Positions 16,239 through 23,687 of a DNA stretch of 64,000 bases are shown piece by piece. Both the position numbers and the translations under genes were made by a program. This stretch comes from Luteimicrobium xylanilyticum (GTDB lineage: Bacteria > Actinomycetota > Actinomycetes > Actinomycetales > Cellulomonadaceae), in the NCBI RefSeq assembly GCF_009429125.1, contig NZ_CP045529.1, positions 3,782,001-3,846,000 on the forward strand, in the 5' to 3' direction. The notes under the pieces are model-generated. The model saw nothing but the letters and a program-made list of their open reading frames with translations. It did not search any database and was not told the DNA's origin. The first letter of the stretch is position 1. Each line of letters starts with the position of its first letter.

Positions 16239-17768
16239 TCAGGCGCGACCGCGCCGGTCGGACCAGAACTCGCTGTCGCTCATCTGGCCGGTACCGGCGA
16301 AGGTGACCTCGGCGGGATCCATCGCCGCGGCCGAGTCTACCGGGACGGCGGCTCCGTCAGCGGACGTCTCGGCCCCGGCCGCTCGGTTCGCCGGCGAGCG
16401 CTCCGTGGCGGGTCCGCCGGGCACACAGGCGGCTGCGATCGCGGTCGTCAGCGGCACGGCGAGCACGAGCCCGATCATGCCGACGAGCGTGCGCACGATC
16501 TCCTCGACCACCGACCCGGTGGTGAGGGACAGCGAGAGCGGCTGTTCCTGGAGCCACACCGCCAGCAGGAGCGGCAACGACGCCCCCAGGTAGGCGAACG
16601 CGATCGTGTAGACGGTCGACGCGATGTGGTCGCGCCCGATCCGCAGCGCGGACGTGAACAGCGAGCGTCGGCTGGCGTCCGGCGCGAGCGCCCGCAGCTC
16701 CCACACCGACGACGCCTGAGTGATCGTCACGTCGTTGAGCGCGCCCAGCCCGGCGAGGAGCATCCCGCACAGCGCGACGCCCGCGAGACTGACGTGATGA
16801 GCCTGGCTCGGCAGCCAGTAGGACTCCTCGCTGGTCGCTCCGGTCACCTGGGCCGCGCCCGACGCCCACCAGGCCACCACCCCCGTGATGGCGATCCCGG
16901 CGAGCGTGCCGAGGAGCGCGGTGGACGTGCGGACCGAGAACCCGTGCGCGAGGTAGAGGGTCGCGAACATGACGGCGACCGCGGTCACGAGGGCGACACC
17001 CAGCGCGGACCGGCCCTCGAGCAGCGCCGGCACGGTGAAGAACGCCACCGCGAGCAGCGTGATGCCCAGCCCGGCGAGGGCCGCGAGGCCCCGCCACCGC
17101 GCGACGACGACGACGAGCACGGCGAACGTGAGCGCGAGCAGGCCCACGGGGAAGGACCGGTCGAAGTCCACGATGCTGTAGGCGCTCTGGTCGGCGAGGT
17201 CGACCGAGCCGTCGGCGGGAGACGTTGCCGAGCCGTCGCCGTCGCTGCCGGCGGTGCCGCCCGAGCCTGCGGAGGTCCCGGCGTCGCCCGAGGCCGCGGC
17301 GCCGGCCGGGAGGTACATCACGGTGACCTTCTGCCCGGCCTTGAAGCCGTACTGCACGAGCTCGGTCGGCGCGTTCGCGGAGACCTTCTGCCCGGTCTTC
17401 ACCGGGGGCTTCGCCACCCGGGTCTTCGCCGTCGGGTCGGGCGAGGGAGCCCCGACCTCGGTGACCCGGACCGGGACGTTGCCGTCGGAGTCCGCCGGAC
17501 CGAGCACCGTGGCGTGCAGCACCGCCGCGCCGGGCACGGCGGCCTCGATCTTGTGGGGCAGCTTGTCGCCCTGCGGCCACAGCAGGGCCGCCCCGAGCAC
17601 GGTGGCGAGGAGGACGGGGACGAGGCAGACGAGCACGACGAGGCTCGAACGGGTCGTCGTCGGCACGCTGGCGGCGAGCGCCGGGTCGTGCGAGTGTCCG
17701 TGGCCGTGCGCGTGTCCCTCAGGACGGGAGGCGGGACGCGGACGCTCGGCGTGCCGGGGGCTGCTCAC
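16239..17768 (-). CDS. YibE/F family membrane protein
   Basis: A 509-residue membrane protein. A histidine-rich N terminus (HAHGHGHSHD, about residues 20-29) precedes one membrane helix. A soluble extracytoplasmic region of roughly 150 residues with Gly/Ser-rich linkers follows, then about seven helices typical of YibE/F proteins (for example VAVMFATLYLAHGFS and SLAGVALCGMLLAGLGALNDVTI). The family has no proven function; transport has been suggested. The histidine cluster may bind a divalent metal. Start is a GTG; HU lies 144 bases upstream in the same direction with a terminator between. Confidence 0.85.
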   Translation of the reverse strand: MSSPRHAERPRPASRPEGHAHGHGHSHDPALAASVPTTTRSSLVVLVCLVPVLLATVLGAALLWPQGDKLPHKIEAAVPGAAVLHATVLGPADSDGNVPVRVTEVGAPSPDPTAKTRVAKPPVKTGQKVSANAPTELVQYGFKAGQKVTVMYLPAGAAASGDAGTSAGSGGTAGSDGDGSATSPADGSVDLADQSAYSIVDFDRSFPVGLLALTFAVLVVVVARWRGLAALAGLGITLLAVAFFTVPALLEGRSALGVALVTAVAVMFATLYLAHGFSVRTSTALLGTLAGIAITGVVAWWASGAAQVTGATSEESYWLPSQAHHVSLAGVALCGMLLAGLGALNDVTITQASSVWELRALAPDASRRSLFTSALRIGRDHIASTVYTIAFAYLGASLPLLLAVWLQEQPLSLSLTTGSVVEEIVRTLVGMIGLVLAVPLTTAIAAACVPGGPATERSPANRAAGAETSADGAAVPVDSAAAMDPAEVTFAGTGQMSDSEFWSDRRGRA

Positions 17769-17838
17769 GGGGGCGATGCTCGCACTCCTGCCTGGGACCG
17801 GGCACCACGACGCGCCCGAGGACGCCGGAGAACACAGC

Positions 17839-17868
17839 GAGGGGCCGCACGCGGACGTGCGACCCCTC
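17839..17868 (-). terminator. terminator hairpin downstream of the HU gene
   Basis: A 13-bp stem with one mismatch (GAGGGGCCGCACG at 17839-17851 against 17856-17868, loop of 4) lies 45 bases after the HU stop and before the YibE/F gene. A second GC hairpin follows next to it. There is no long U tract, as is common in actinobacteria. Confidence 0.65.
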
Positions 17869-17912
17869 GGGCGGGCGCCGCCCGGTCAGGGGCGGCGCCG
17901 GTGGTGCTGGTC

Positions 17913-18194
17913 TCAGGCGGAGACGGCCTTCTTCAGGAGGCTGCCGGCCGAGAGCTTCACGCCGTAGCCGGCGGGGATGGCGATCTCCTCGCCGGTGCGC
18001 GGGTTGCGGCCGGTGCGAGCGGCACGCTCGACACGCTCGACCGAGAGCAGGCCCGTGAGCTTGACGGCCTCGCCCTTGCCCAGCGACTCGATCAGCACCT
18101 CCTGGAAGGCGTTGAGCGCGTCCTCGGCCTGCGCCTTCGTGAGGTCGGACTTCTCCGCGATGGCCGAGACGAGCTCGGACTTGTTGAGCGACAT
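17913..18194 (-). CDS. HU family DNA-binding protein
   Basis: A 93-residue histone-like protein. The HU fold is complete: N-terminal helices MSLNKSELVSAIAEKSDLTK, the beta-hairpin arm with the conserved RTGRNPRTGEEI that contacts the DNA minor groove, and the C-terminal helix ending SLLKKAVSA. It is the short HU form without the lysine/alanine-rich actinobacterial tail. The ATG at 18194 has AAGGGA nine bases upstream. It is divergent from znuA. Confidence 0.95.
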   Translation of the reverse strand: MSLNKSELVSAIAEKSDLTKAQAEDALNAFQEVLIESLGKGEAVKLTGLLSVERVERAARTGRNPRTGEEIAIPAGYGVKLSAGSLLKKAVSA

Positions 18195-18347
18195 GCCATT
18201 CCCTTCATCGTGTGGACCAGAGCGGTCGGTGGCACGAGGGCCCCCGTGCCGGCTCTGCGGCCCGTCCGGACCGCCGGACGTCGGCCCAACTCTAGGGAAT
18301 CCGCGGCTCCGATGCGCACTCGACAGGCCGATGAGGCGTCTCGCGGT

Positions 18348-18381
18348 TTGCTTCCCGAGAAGGATTCTCATTATGGTTATC
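18348..18381 (+). promoter_or_regulatory. znuA promoter with Zur-like operator
   Basis: TTGCTT (18348-18353) and TATGGT (18372-18377) are spaced by 18 bases, a fair sigma-A promoter. The imperfect 9-1-9 dyad GATTCTCAT-T-ATGGTTATC (18363-18381) covers the -10 box and resembles actinobacterial Zur sites. The expected start of transcription falls at about 18384-18385, on the znuA ATG, so the message may be leaderless. Confidence 0.6.
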
Positions 18382-18384
18382 GAC

Positions 18385-19353
18385 ATGAGCTTCCTCGCCT
18401 CCCCCGCACGTCGCCGCCGCGCCACCCTCGCCGCGACCGCGGCGCTCGCCACCGCCACGACCCTTGCCCTCGCCGCGTGCTCCTCGTCGTCGGACGGCGC
18501 GACGTCGACCGACGGCACCACCGGCGCCTCGGGCAGCTGCCCCACCAAGCCCGTCGACGTCGTCGTGAGCGTCGACCAGTGGGGCGACCTCGTGAGCCAG
18601 CTCGGCGGCGACTGCACGAACGTGACCACCGTGCTTGCGAGCTCGTCGGTCGACCCCCACGACTACGAGCCCTCCCCCGCGGACGCGGTGAAGTTCACCA
18701 AGGCGAAGCTCGTCGTCGTCAACGGCGCCGACTACGACCCGTGGGCCTCCAAGCTCGCGGCGTCGTCCGCGAAGAGCGCGCCCGTCGTCGACGCCGGCAA
18801 GGTCGTGGGCGCCGCCGACGGCGCGAACCCGCACCTGTGGTACTCGCCCGACTACGTCACCAAGGTCTCCGACGCCGTCACCCAGGAGCTCGAGACCCTG
18901 GCGCCCGACGCGAAGAGCTACTTCGAGCAGCAGCGCAGCAAGCTCACCCAGACGCTGCAGCCCTACACGGATCTCGTGGCGAAGCTCAAGAAGGAGGCCG
19001 CCGGCAAGACCTACGGCGCGACCGAGAGCGTGTTCGACTACATGGCGCAGGCCATCGGGCTCGTCGACAAGACGCCCGCCGGCTTCGCCCGGGCCGCGGC
19101 CAACGAGAGCGACCCGTCGCCCGCCGACCTCAAGGACTTCCAGAACGTCCTGGCGGACAAGTCGGTCGACGTCCTGATCTACAACACGCAGACCGAGGGC
19201 TCGATCCCCGAGCAGGTCCACCAGGCCGCCGAGAAGGCGGGCGTGCCGATCGTCGACGTCACCGAGACGGTGGCGCCCGGGGCCTCGTCGTTCGAGGATT
19301 GGCAGGTGTCCCAGCTCACCGCGCTCGCGAAGGCCCTCGGTGTCGACGCCTGA
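18385..19353 (+). CDS. znuA: zinc ABC transporter substrate-binding lipoprotein
   Basis: A 322-residue cluster 9 (ZnuA/TroA) solute-binding protein. The signal peptide has several arginines, a hydrophobic core and the lipobox LAAC. Metal-ligand histidines are in SSVDPHDYEPS and GANPHLWYSP; later ligands lie in YGATESVFDYM and the C-terminal IYNTQTE region. It delivers zinc (or manganese) to the ZnuBC transporter. I start it at the second ATG because the Zur-like operator and -10 box cover the first one at 18373. It overlaps znuC by 14 bases, forming znuA-znuC-znuB. Confidence 0.9.
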   Translation: MSFLASPARRRRATLAATAALATATTLALAACSSSSDGATSTDGTTGASGSCPTKPVDVVVSVDQWGDLVSQLGGDCTNVTTVLASSSVDPHDYEPSPADAVKFTKAKLVVVNGADYDPWASKLAASSAKSAPVVDAGKVVGAADGANPHLWYSPDYVTKVSDAVTQELETLAPDAKSYFEQQRSKLTQTLQPYTDLVAKLKKEAAGKTYGATESVFDYMAQAIGLVDKTPAGFARAAANESDPSPADLKDFQNVLADKSVDVLIYNTQTEGSIPEQVHQAAEKAGVPIVDVTETVAPGASSFEDWQVSQLTALAKALGVDA

Positions 19354-20191
19354 CCCCACCCCGACCACGAGCACGCCGACGGGGGCGAGCGCCGAGACCG
19401 GCGCCGCCCCCGTCGGCGCGCCGCCCGCGCTCGTCTTCGACGACGTGAGCGTGGTGCGCGGCGGCCACCTCGTCTGGTCCGAGGGCACGTTCGAGATCCC
19501 GGCCGGCTCCGTCACCGCGATCATCGGGTCCAACGGCTCCGGCAAGACGACCATGCTCAAGGTCATCCTCGGGCTCGTCCCGACGGCGTCCGGCCGGGTC
19601 CGGGTGCTCGGCCACGCCCCGGGCGACGGGCCGTCGTCGGGCCGGGACGACATCGGCTACGTGCCGCAGGACTACACGTCGACGGCGGGCGACGCGATCC
19701 GGGCCTTCGACGCCGTCCTCCTCGGGCTCACCGGGAACCGGTGGGCGTTCTCGCGGATCACGCGCGAGCAGCGCGACCGCGTCGACCAGGCGCTCGCCGC
19801 CGTCGACGCCACCGGGTTCGCGAACCGTCGCGTGTCCCAGCTCTCCGGCGGGCAGCGGCAGCGCGTCGCCATCGCCCAGGCCATCGTGTCGAGACCGCGC
19901 CTGGTCGTCCTGGACGAGCCGCTCGCCGCGCTCGACCTGCGCAACCAGCGCGAGATCGTCGACCTGCTCGGACGCCTCAACAGGGACCTCGGCGTCACCA
20001 TCCTGGTCGTCGCGCACGACCTCAACCCCCTGCTGTCGGTGCTCGACGGCGCCGTCTACCTGCTCGACGGGCACGCGCACCACGCGCCCCTGTCGGGCGT
20101 CGTCGACGAGAACCTGCTCAGCCACCTGTACGGGACGCGCATCGAGGTCGTCCGCACCCCGCAGGGCGAGCTGTTCATGAGGAGCGTGTGA
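19340..20191 (+). CDS. znuC: zinc ABC transporter ATP-binding protein
   Basis: A 283-residue ABC ATPase. It has Walker A GSNGSGKTT (about residues 64-72), a Q-loop in YVPQDYT, the signature LSGGQRQRVAIAQA, Walker B LVVLDEPLAALD and the switch histidine in VVAHDLN. An N-terminal Pro/Thr/Ala linker of about 30 residues is not part of the fold. The end HAHHAPL is histidine-rich, often seen in zinc transporters. GTG start inside the znuA end gives a 14-base overlap; its stop overlaps the znuB start by four bases. Confidence 0.93.
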   Translation: MSTPDPTPTTSTPTGASAETGAAPVGAPPALVFDDVSVVRGGHLVWSEGTFEIPAGSVTAIIGSNGSGKTTMLKVILGLVPTASGRVRVLGHAPGDGPSSGRDDIGYVPQDYTSTAGDAIRAFDAVLLGLTGNRWAFSRITREQRDRVDQALAAVDATGFANRRVSQLSGGQRQRVAIAQAIVSRPRLVVLDEPLAALDLRNQREIVDLLGRLNRDLGVTILVVAHDLNPLLSVLDGAVYLLDGHAHHAPLSGVVDENLLSHLYGTRIEVVRTPQGELFMRSV

Positions 20192-21093
20192 CCGTGCGGA
20201 CCGTCGACCTCGTCACCTACCAGGACAACTGGTGGGAGATCCTCACCTCCGAGTTCATGCGCAACGCGCTGCTCGGCGGGACCATCGTGGCGCTCGCCGC
20301 CGGACTCATCGGCTACTTCGTGATCGTGCGGAACACCGCGTTCGCCGCGCACGCGCTCGCCCACATCGGGCTGCCGGGCGCCACGGGCGCCGTCCTGGTC
20401 GGGATCCCCGTGAGCCTCGGGCTCGGGATCTTCGCCGTCGGGGGCGCCCTCGTGATCGGGGCGCTCGGCAAGAAGGCCGCCGACCGGGAGGTCGCGACCG
20501 GCACCGTCCTCGCCATGGCGACCGGGCTGGGGCTGTACTTCAACTCGCTCGCGACCAAGTCGTCGTCGACCATGACGAACGTCCTGTTCGGCAACCTGCT
20601 CGCCATCACGAACGAACAGCTCGTCGTGTTCGCGATCATGCTGGTCGCGCTGGCTCTCGCCGTCGCGCTCATCTACCGGCCGCTGCTCTTCGCCTCCGTC
20701 GACTCCGAGGTCGCCGAGGCGCGCGGCGTGCCCGTCCGGACGCTGTCCGTCGTGTTCATGGCGCTGCTCGGGATCGTGGTGACCATGGCCGTGCAGGTCG
20801 TCGGGACGCTGCTGCTGTTCGCGCTCGTCGTGACGCCTGCCGCCACCGGGATCCAGCTCACGCCGCGCCCGCGCCGCGCGATGGCGGTGTCGGCCGTGAT
20901 CTCGCTCGTGTCCGTGTGGGCCGGGCTCGCGTTCTCCGCGATGCTCAATCTGCCGCCGAGCTTCGTGATCGTCACGATCGCCTGCGTCGTCTGGTTCGTC
21001 GTCTGGGTGGCCGCGCGCGCGTCGCACCGGGCCGGCGGGGCGATCGTCGGGGCACCCTCGCGCGCCACCGACGAGCACCCGGCCCACGTCTGA
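20188..21093 (+). CDS. znuB: zinc ABC transporter permease
   Basis: A 301-residue ABC-3 family permease with about eight membrane helices. Typical features are FMRNALLGGTIVALAAGLIGYFVI at the start, AAHALAHIGLPGA, and the coupling region SEVAEARGVPVRTLS where ABC-3 permeases contact the ATPase. It imports zinc together with ZnuA and ZnuC. The GTG at 20188 overlaps the TGA of znuC (GTGA). A short in-frame GTG two codons later is also possible. A GC-rich hairpin follows directly after the stop. Confidence 0.92.
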   Translation: MTVRTVDLVTYQDNWWEILTSEFMRNALLGGTIVALAAGLIGYFVIVRNTAFAAHALAHIGLPGATGAVLVGIPVSLGLGIFAVGGALVIGALGKKAADREVATGTVLAMATGLGLYFNSLATKSSSTMTNVLFGNLLAITNEQLVVFAIMLVALALAVALIYRPLLFASVDSEVAEARGVPVRTLSVVFMALLGIVVTMAVQVVGTLLLFALVVTPAATGIQLTPRPRRAMAVSAVISLVSVWAGLAFSAMLNLPPSFVIVTIACVVWFVVWVAARASHRAGGAIVGAPSRATDEHPAHV

Positions 21094-21122
21094 CCGCCGC
21101 GGCCTGCGAGACAGGCCGGCGG
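21094..21122. terminator. bidirectional terminator between znuB and the CobW-type gene
   Basis: An imperfect hairpin immediately after the znuB stop: CCGCCGCGGCCTG, a 5-base loop, then CAGGCCGGCGG. It sits between convergent genes and can serve both strands. Confidence 0.55.
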
Positions 21123-21167
21123 CCCTCCCACCCCGCGAGTTAGGCCTCCAGGACGACTACGTCACCG

Positions 21168-22265
21168 TCAGGCGCTGAGGCGGCGGTGGCGGACGAGGCG
21201 ACGCAGCCCGTCGCTCCTGCCCGACGGCGCCCGGCCGGCGTCCGGGCGCAGGGCGGCGGCGAGGCGTCGGTGCACCTCTCCCTCGTCGAGGCCCGTCCCG
21301 ATCGCGACCAGACCGTCCGGACCCCGAGGGCCGCCGTCGTGCGCAGCGATGTACACCTGCCGCCCGACGACATGTACCACGTACCGGCGCAGGGTCCGAC
21401 CGGTGTCGACGACGACCGTCCCCTTGAGCCGGTAGACGCCGCCGGGCGGGTCCTCAAGCACGTCGACGAGCGCGCCGGCGTCGACCGGTCCGGGGGCGAG
21501 CACGGTGACGGTGTCGGCATGGGTGTGGTCCGCGTGCCCCGCCGCACCGGCGCGGACGAGGGAGCCGAGAGGGAGCTCGTCGTCGGGGTCGGTCGCCTCC
21601 GCCGCATCGAACACGAGCGCCGGGTCGAGGTGCCCACCGGGCGCGACGACGACGGGCGCGTCCGCGTTCTTGGCGCGCACGGCAGCCGTGAGGTCACGGA
21701 GCCTCACTCCTCGCTCGCTCGCGGCGAGGTGCTCCGTCTTCGTCACGACGACGAGCGACGCCGCGGCGAACCGCGAGTCCCGCAACGTCCCGTCCGCCAG
21801 GAGACCGGGCGCCGCGAGCGCGTCGACGACCTCGACGACGCCGCCGGGCCGCACCCGCTCGGCGCCGCTGAACCGCACGAGCCGGCGCAGGACGGCGGGG
21901 TCCGCGACGCCGCTGGCCTCCACGACCACCACGTCGAGCCGCAGCCGGGGCTGCGTCAGACGCTCGAGCGCGTCGTCGAGACCGCCGGCGTCGGGCAGGC
22001 AGCACAGGCACCCGCCCGAGATCGACGCCGGCTCGTCGACCTGGCCGCGCACGAGCGCGGCGTCGACGCCGATCGCGCCGAAGTCGTTGACCACGACCCC
22101 GACCCGCGCCCCGGGCGAGCGCAGCAGGTGGTTGAGGACCGTCGTCTTCCCGGCCCCCAGGTACCCGGACAGCACGACGACCGGCACCTGAGCGGTGCCG
22201 GTCGTCGGTGTGCCGGTCATGGGTGCGCCGGTCGTCGGTGTGCCCGACGGCGGACGGAGGCTCAT
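21168..22265 (-). CDS. COG0523 (CobW/ZNG1-type) GTP-binding metallochaperone
   Basis: A 365-residue G3E GTPase. Walker A is SGYLGAGKTT (about residues 33-42). The metal motif GGCLCC (CXCC) is near 83-88, followed by VVVEASGVADP and a TKTE guanine-specificity motif. A CobW C-terminal domain ends the protein, and GHADHTHADT may bind metal. Members next to C-minus ribosomal genes are thought to deliver zinc to client proteins during starvation. It is the last gene of the rpmB-rpmG-rpsN-rpmE2-rpmJ-rpmF set, four bases after the rpmF stop. The N-terminal Thr/Pro/Gly extension comes from a 15-bp tandem repeat, so the true start could be nearer the P-loop. Confidence 0.9.
   Translation of the reverse strand: MSLRPPSGTPTTGAPMTGTPTTGTAQVPVVVLSGYLGAGKTTVLNHLLRSPGARVGVVVNDFGAIGVDAALVRGQVDEPASISGGCLCCLPDAGGLDDALERLTQPRLRLDVVVVEASGVADPAVLRRLVRFSGAERVRPGGVVEVVDALAAPGLLADGTLRDSRFAAASLVVVTKTEHLAASERGVRLRDLTAAVRAKNADAPVVVAPGGHLDPALVFDAAEATDPDDELPLGSLVRAGAAGHADHTHADTVTVLAPGPVDAGALVDVLEDPPGGVYRLKGTVVVDTGRTLRRYVVHVVGRQVYIAAHDGGPRGPDGLVAIGTGLDEGEVHRRLAAALRPDAGRAPSGRSDGLRRLVRHRRLSA
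22197..22241 (-). repeat. three 15-bp in-frame tandem repeats
   Basis: Units at 22197-22211, 22212-22226 and 22227-22241 share GCCGGTCRTSGGTGY. They encode the Thr/Pro/Gly-rich N-terminal tail of the CobW-type GTPase; copy number can change without shifting frame. Confidence 0.75.
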
Positions 22266-22269
22266 GGCC

Positions 22270-22431
22270 TCAGAGCAGGCCGCGCCTGGCCGCGTTCGCG
22301 AGCCGCGGCGGGACCTGCGTCGTCTCGCCCGACGGCGTCCGCACCGTCACGAGCTCGGGCAGCGTCGTCTTCCACTGCGCCCGACGGCTGCGGGTCCGGC
22401 TGCGGGACATCTTCCGCTTGGGGACCGCCAT
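22270..22431 (-). CDS. rpmF: 50S ribosomal protein L32, zinc-independent form
   Basis: A 53-residue L32. The N terminus [20 protein letters not shown] is diagnostic. The zinc-ribbon cysteines present in C-plus L32 are absent: there are none. It is part of the C-minus ribosomal operon, probably expressed in zinc starvation so that zinc-containing paralogues can be replaced. The ATG shares one base with the TGA of rpmJ. Confidence 0.93.
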   Translation of the reverse strand: MAVPKRKMSRSRTRSRRAQWKTTLPELVTVRTPSGETTQVPPRLANAARRGLL

Positions 22432-22553
22432 CAGCCCTGACGGCCCTTCCAGTGCGGGTTCTGCTTGTTGATCACGAACGTCTTGCCCCGGCGCCGGACG
22501 ACCTTCGAGCCCGGCTTGTCCTTGAGCGAGCGCAGCGACGCGCGAACCTTCAT
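22431..22553 (-). CDS. rpmJ: 50S ribosomal protein L36, zinc-independent form
   Basis: A 40-residue L36 beginning [19 protein letters not shown] and ending NPHWKGRQG. The CX2C...CX4H zinc site of the standard L36 is replaced throughout; there is no cysteine. It overlaps rpmE2 upstream by four bases (ATGA) and rpmF downstream by one base. Confidence 0.93.
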   Translation of the reverse strand: MKVRASLRSLKDKPGSKVVRRRGKTFVINKQNPHWKGRQG

Positions 22554-22837
22554 CGGGTGCTCCTGTCCTGCCGGCCGTACCGGCGGTTGAACTTCTCGAC
22601 GCGGCCCGCGGTGTCGACGACGCGCGCGTTGCCCGTGTAGAAGGGGTGGCTGGCCGAGGAGATCTCGACGTCGACCACCGGATAGGTGTTGCCGTCGGCC
22701 CACGCGACGGTCTTCTCGGGGCGCCCGGGGTTGCCCGGGTTGTCGGCCGCGAGCGTCGAGCGGGTGAGGAACGCGACGTCGGCCGACGCGTCCCGGAACA
22801 CGACCCAGCCGTAGCCGGGGTGGATGTCCTGCTTCAT
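22550..22837 (-). CDS. rpmE2: 50S ribosomal protein L31 type B (first copy)
   Basis: A 95-residue type B L31. It opens with [20 protein letters not shown] and has the conserved [21 protein letters not shown] and RRYGR end. No cysteines are present, the mark of the zinc-independent form. The ATG at 22837 has a GAAGA purine stretch upstream. Its C terminus overlaps rpmJ by four bases. A second type B L31 with about 80 % similar sequence lies at 24840-25115. Confidence 0.95.
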   Translation of the reverse strand: MKQDIHPGYGWVVFRDASADVAFLTRSTLAADNPGNPGRPEKTVAWADGNTYPVVDVEISSASHPFYTGNARVVDTAGRVEKFNRRYGRQDRSTR

Positions 22838-22875
22838 GTCTTCTCCTCGGGGCGTGGGGTGGCCGGTGGGACCGG

Positions 22876-23181
22876 TCACCAGCTCGACTTGGTGACGCCG
22901 GGCAGCTCGCCGCGGTGCGCCATCTCGCGCAGCCGGATGCGACTCAGCCCGAACTTCCCGACGTAGCCGCGGGGGCGTCCGTCGACGACGTCGCGGTGCC
23001 GCAGCCGCGTGCGGCTCGCGTCGCGGGGCTGCTTCTGCAGCTCGACGACGGCGGCGTGCTTGGCCTCGGCGCTCGCGTCCGGCGAGGCGATCACGCGCTT
23101 GAGTTCCGCGCGTCGCTCGGCGTACCGCTCGACGACCGCGCGGCGCTGCTCGTTGCGCACGACCTTCGACGCCTTCGCCAT
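22876..23181 (-). CDS. rpsN: 30S ribosomal protein S14, zinc-independent form
   Basis: A 101-residue S14 of the long, cysteine-free type; the zinc form is 61 residues with a CXXC pair. It has the [12 protein letters not shown] start, [24 protein letters not shown] core and SSW end typical of the family. It sits third in the rpmB-rpmG-rpsN operon; its ATG shares a base with the TGA of rpmG. Confidence 0.95.
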   Translation of the reverse strand: MAKASKVVRNEQRRAVVERYAERRAELKRVIASPDASAEAKHAAVVELQKQPRDASRTRLRHRDVVDGRPRGYVGKFGLSRIRLREMAHRGELPGVTKSSW

Positions 23182-23351
23182 CAGCGCTCCTCGCGGAAGT
23201 CGACGTGCTGGCGGACGACGGGGTCGAACTTGCGCAGCACGAGCCGGTCGGGGTCGTTGCGACGGTTCTTCCGCGTGACGTAGGTGAACCCGGTCCCCGC
23301 GGTCGAACGGAGCTTGACGACGGGGCGCAGGTCGGTGTGCTTGGTGGCCAT
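23181..23351 (-). CDS. rpmG: 50S ribosomal protein L33, zinc-independent form
   Basis: A 56-residue L33: opening [20 protein letters not shown], then [22 protein letters not shown] and [12 protein letters not shown] at the end. The two CXXC pairs of the C-plus form are absent. It overlaps rpmB upstream and rpsN downstream by a single base each, so the three are translationally linked. Confidence 0.95.
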   Translation of the reverse strand: MATKHTDLRPVVKLRSTAGTGFTYVTRKNRRNDPDRLVLRKFDPVVRQHVDFREER

Positions 23352-23587
23352 CAGAGCCTCTCTCCTCGTGCGAGCATCTCCGCCACGACGACGTCGATCC
23401 CGCGCTTGTCGATGATCTTGATCCCCTCGGTGGAGACCCGGAGCCGGACGTGACGGCCCAGCGACGGCACCCAGTACCGCTTGCGCTGGACGTTCACGTC
23501 GAACCGGCGCTTGGTGCGCACGTGCGAGTGCGAGATCGCGTGGCCGAACCCGGGGCGCTTGCCCGTGACCTGGCAGACGGCGGACAT
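23351..23587 (-). CDS. rpmB: 50S ribosomal protein L28, zinc-independent form
   Basis: A 78-residue L28. It has [25 protein letters not shown] and the [16 protein letters not shown] region. Only one cysteine (residue 5) remains, so it cannot form the four-cysteine zinc site of C-plus L28. It is the first gene of the operon, directly downstream of the Zur-like palindrome. A GGAGCGGCC stretch precedes the ATG. Confidence 0.95.
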   Translation of the reverse strand: MSAVCQVTGKRPGFGHAISHSHVRTKRRFDVNVQRKRYWVPSLGRHVRLRVSTEGIKIIDKRGIDVVVAEMLARGERL

Positions 23588-23611
23588 GGCCGCTCCTTCC
23601 GTGGTGGTTCG

Positions 23612-23655
23612 ATCACACTAGCGAATGATTATCGTTCTCAGCAACGCGCTAGCAT
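23612..23655. promoter_or_regulatory. Zur-like operator between divergent rpmB and CobW-like promoters
   Basis: The 7-1-7 palindrome GAATGAT-T-ATCGTTC (23623-23637, one mismatch) matches the actinobacterial Zur-box pattern. Leftward, TTGCTG (complement of 23639-23644) and TAGTGT (complement of 23615-23620) form a promoter with an 18-base spacer that contains the palindrome. Rightward, TAGCAT at 23650-23655 is a possible -10. One bound Zur could thus repress both directions. Confidence 0.7.
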
Positions 23656-23687
23656 GGTCCGCAATTCCCGACCCGGAGAGGAACCTC

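Noticed and set aside
16183-16245. Fluoride riboswitch upstream of the crcB pair
   Set aside because: CTGATGGTTCCTGTC on the crcB strand resembles the 3' conserved part, but the 5' GGNGATGG segment is not at the right place, and the region overlaps the YibE/F stop. A covariance-model search would decide.
16206-19448. A 1,080-codon rightward open frame across YibE/F, HU and znuA
   Set aside because: The product is Arg/Gly/Asp-rich and motif-free; three recognised genes occupy the same bases.
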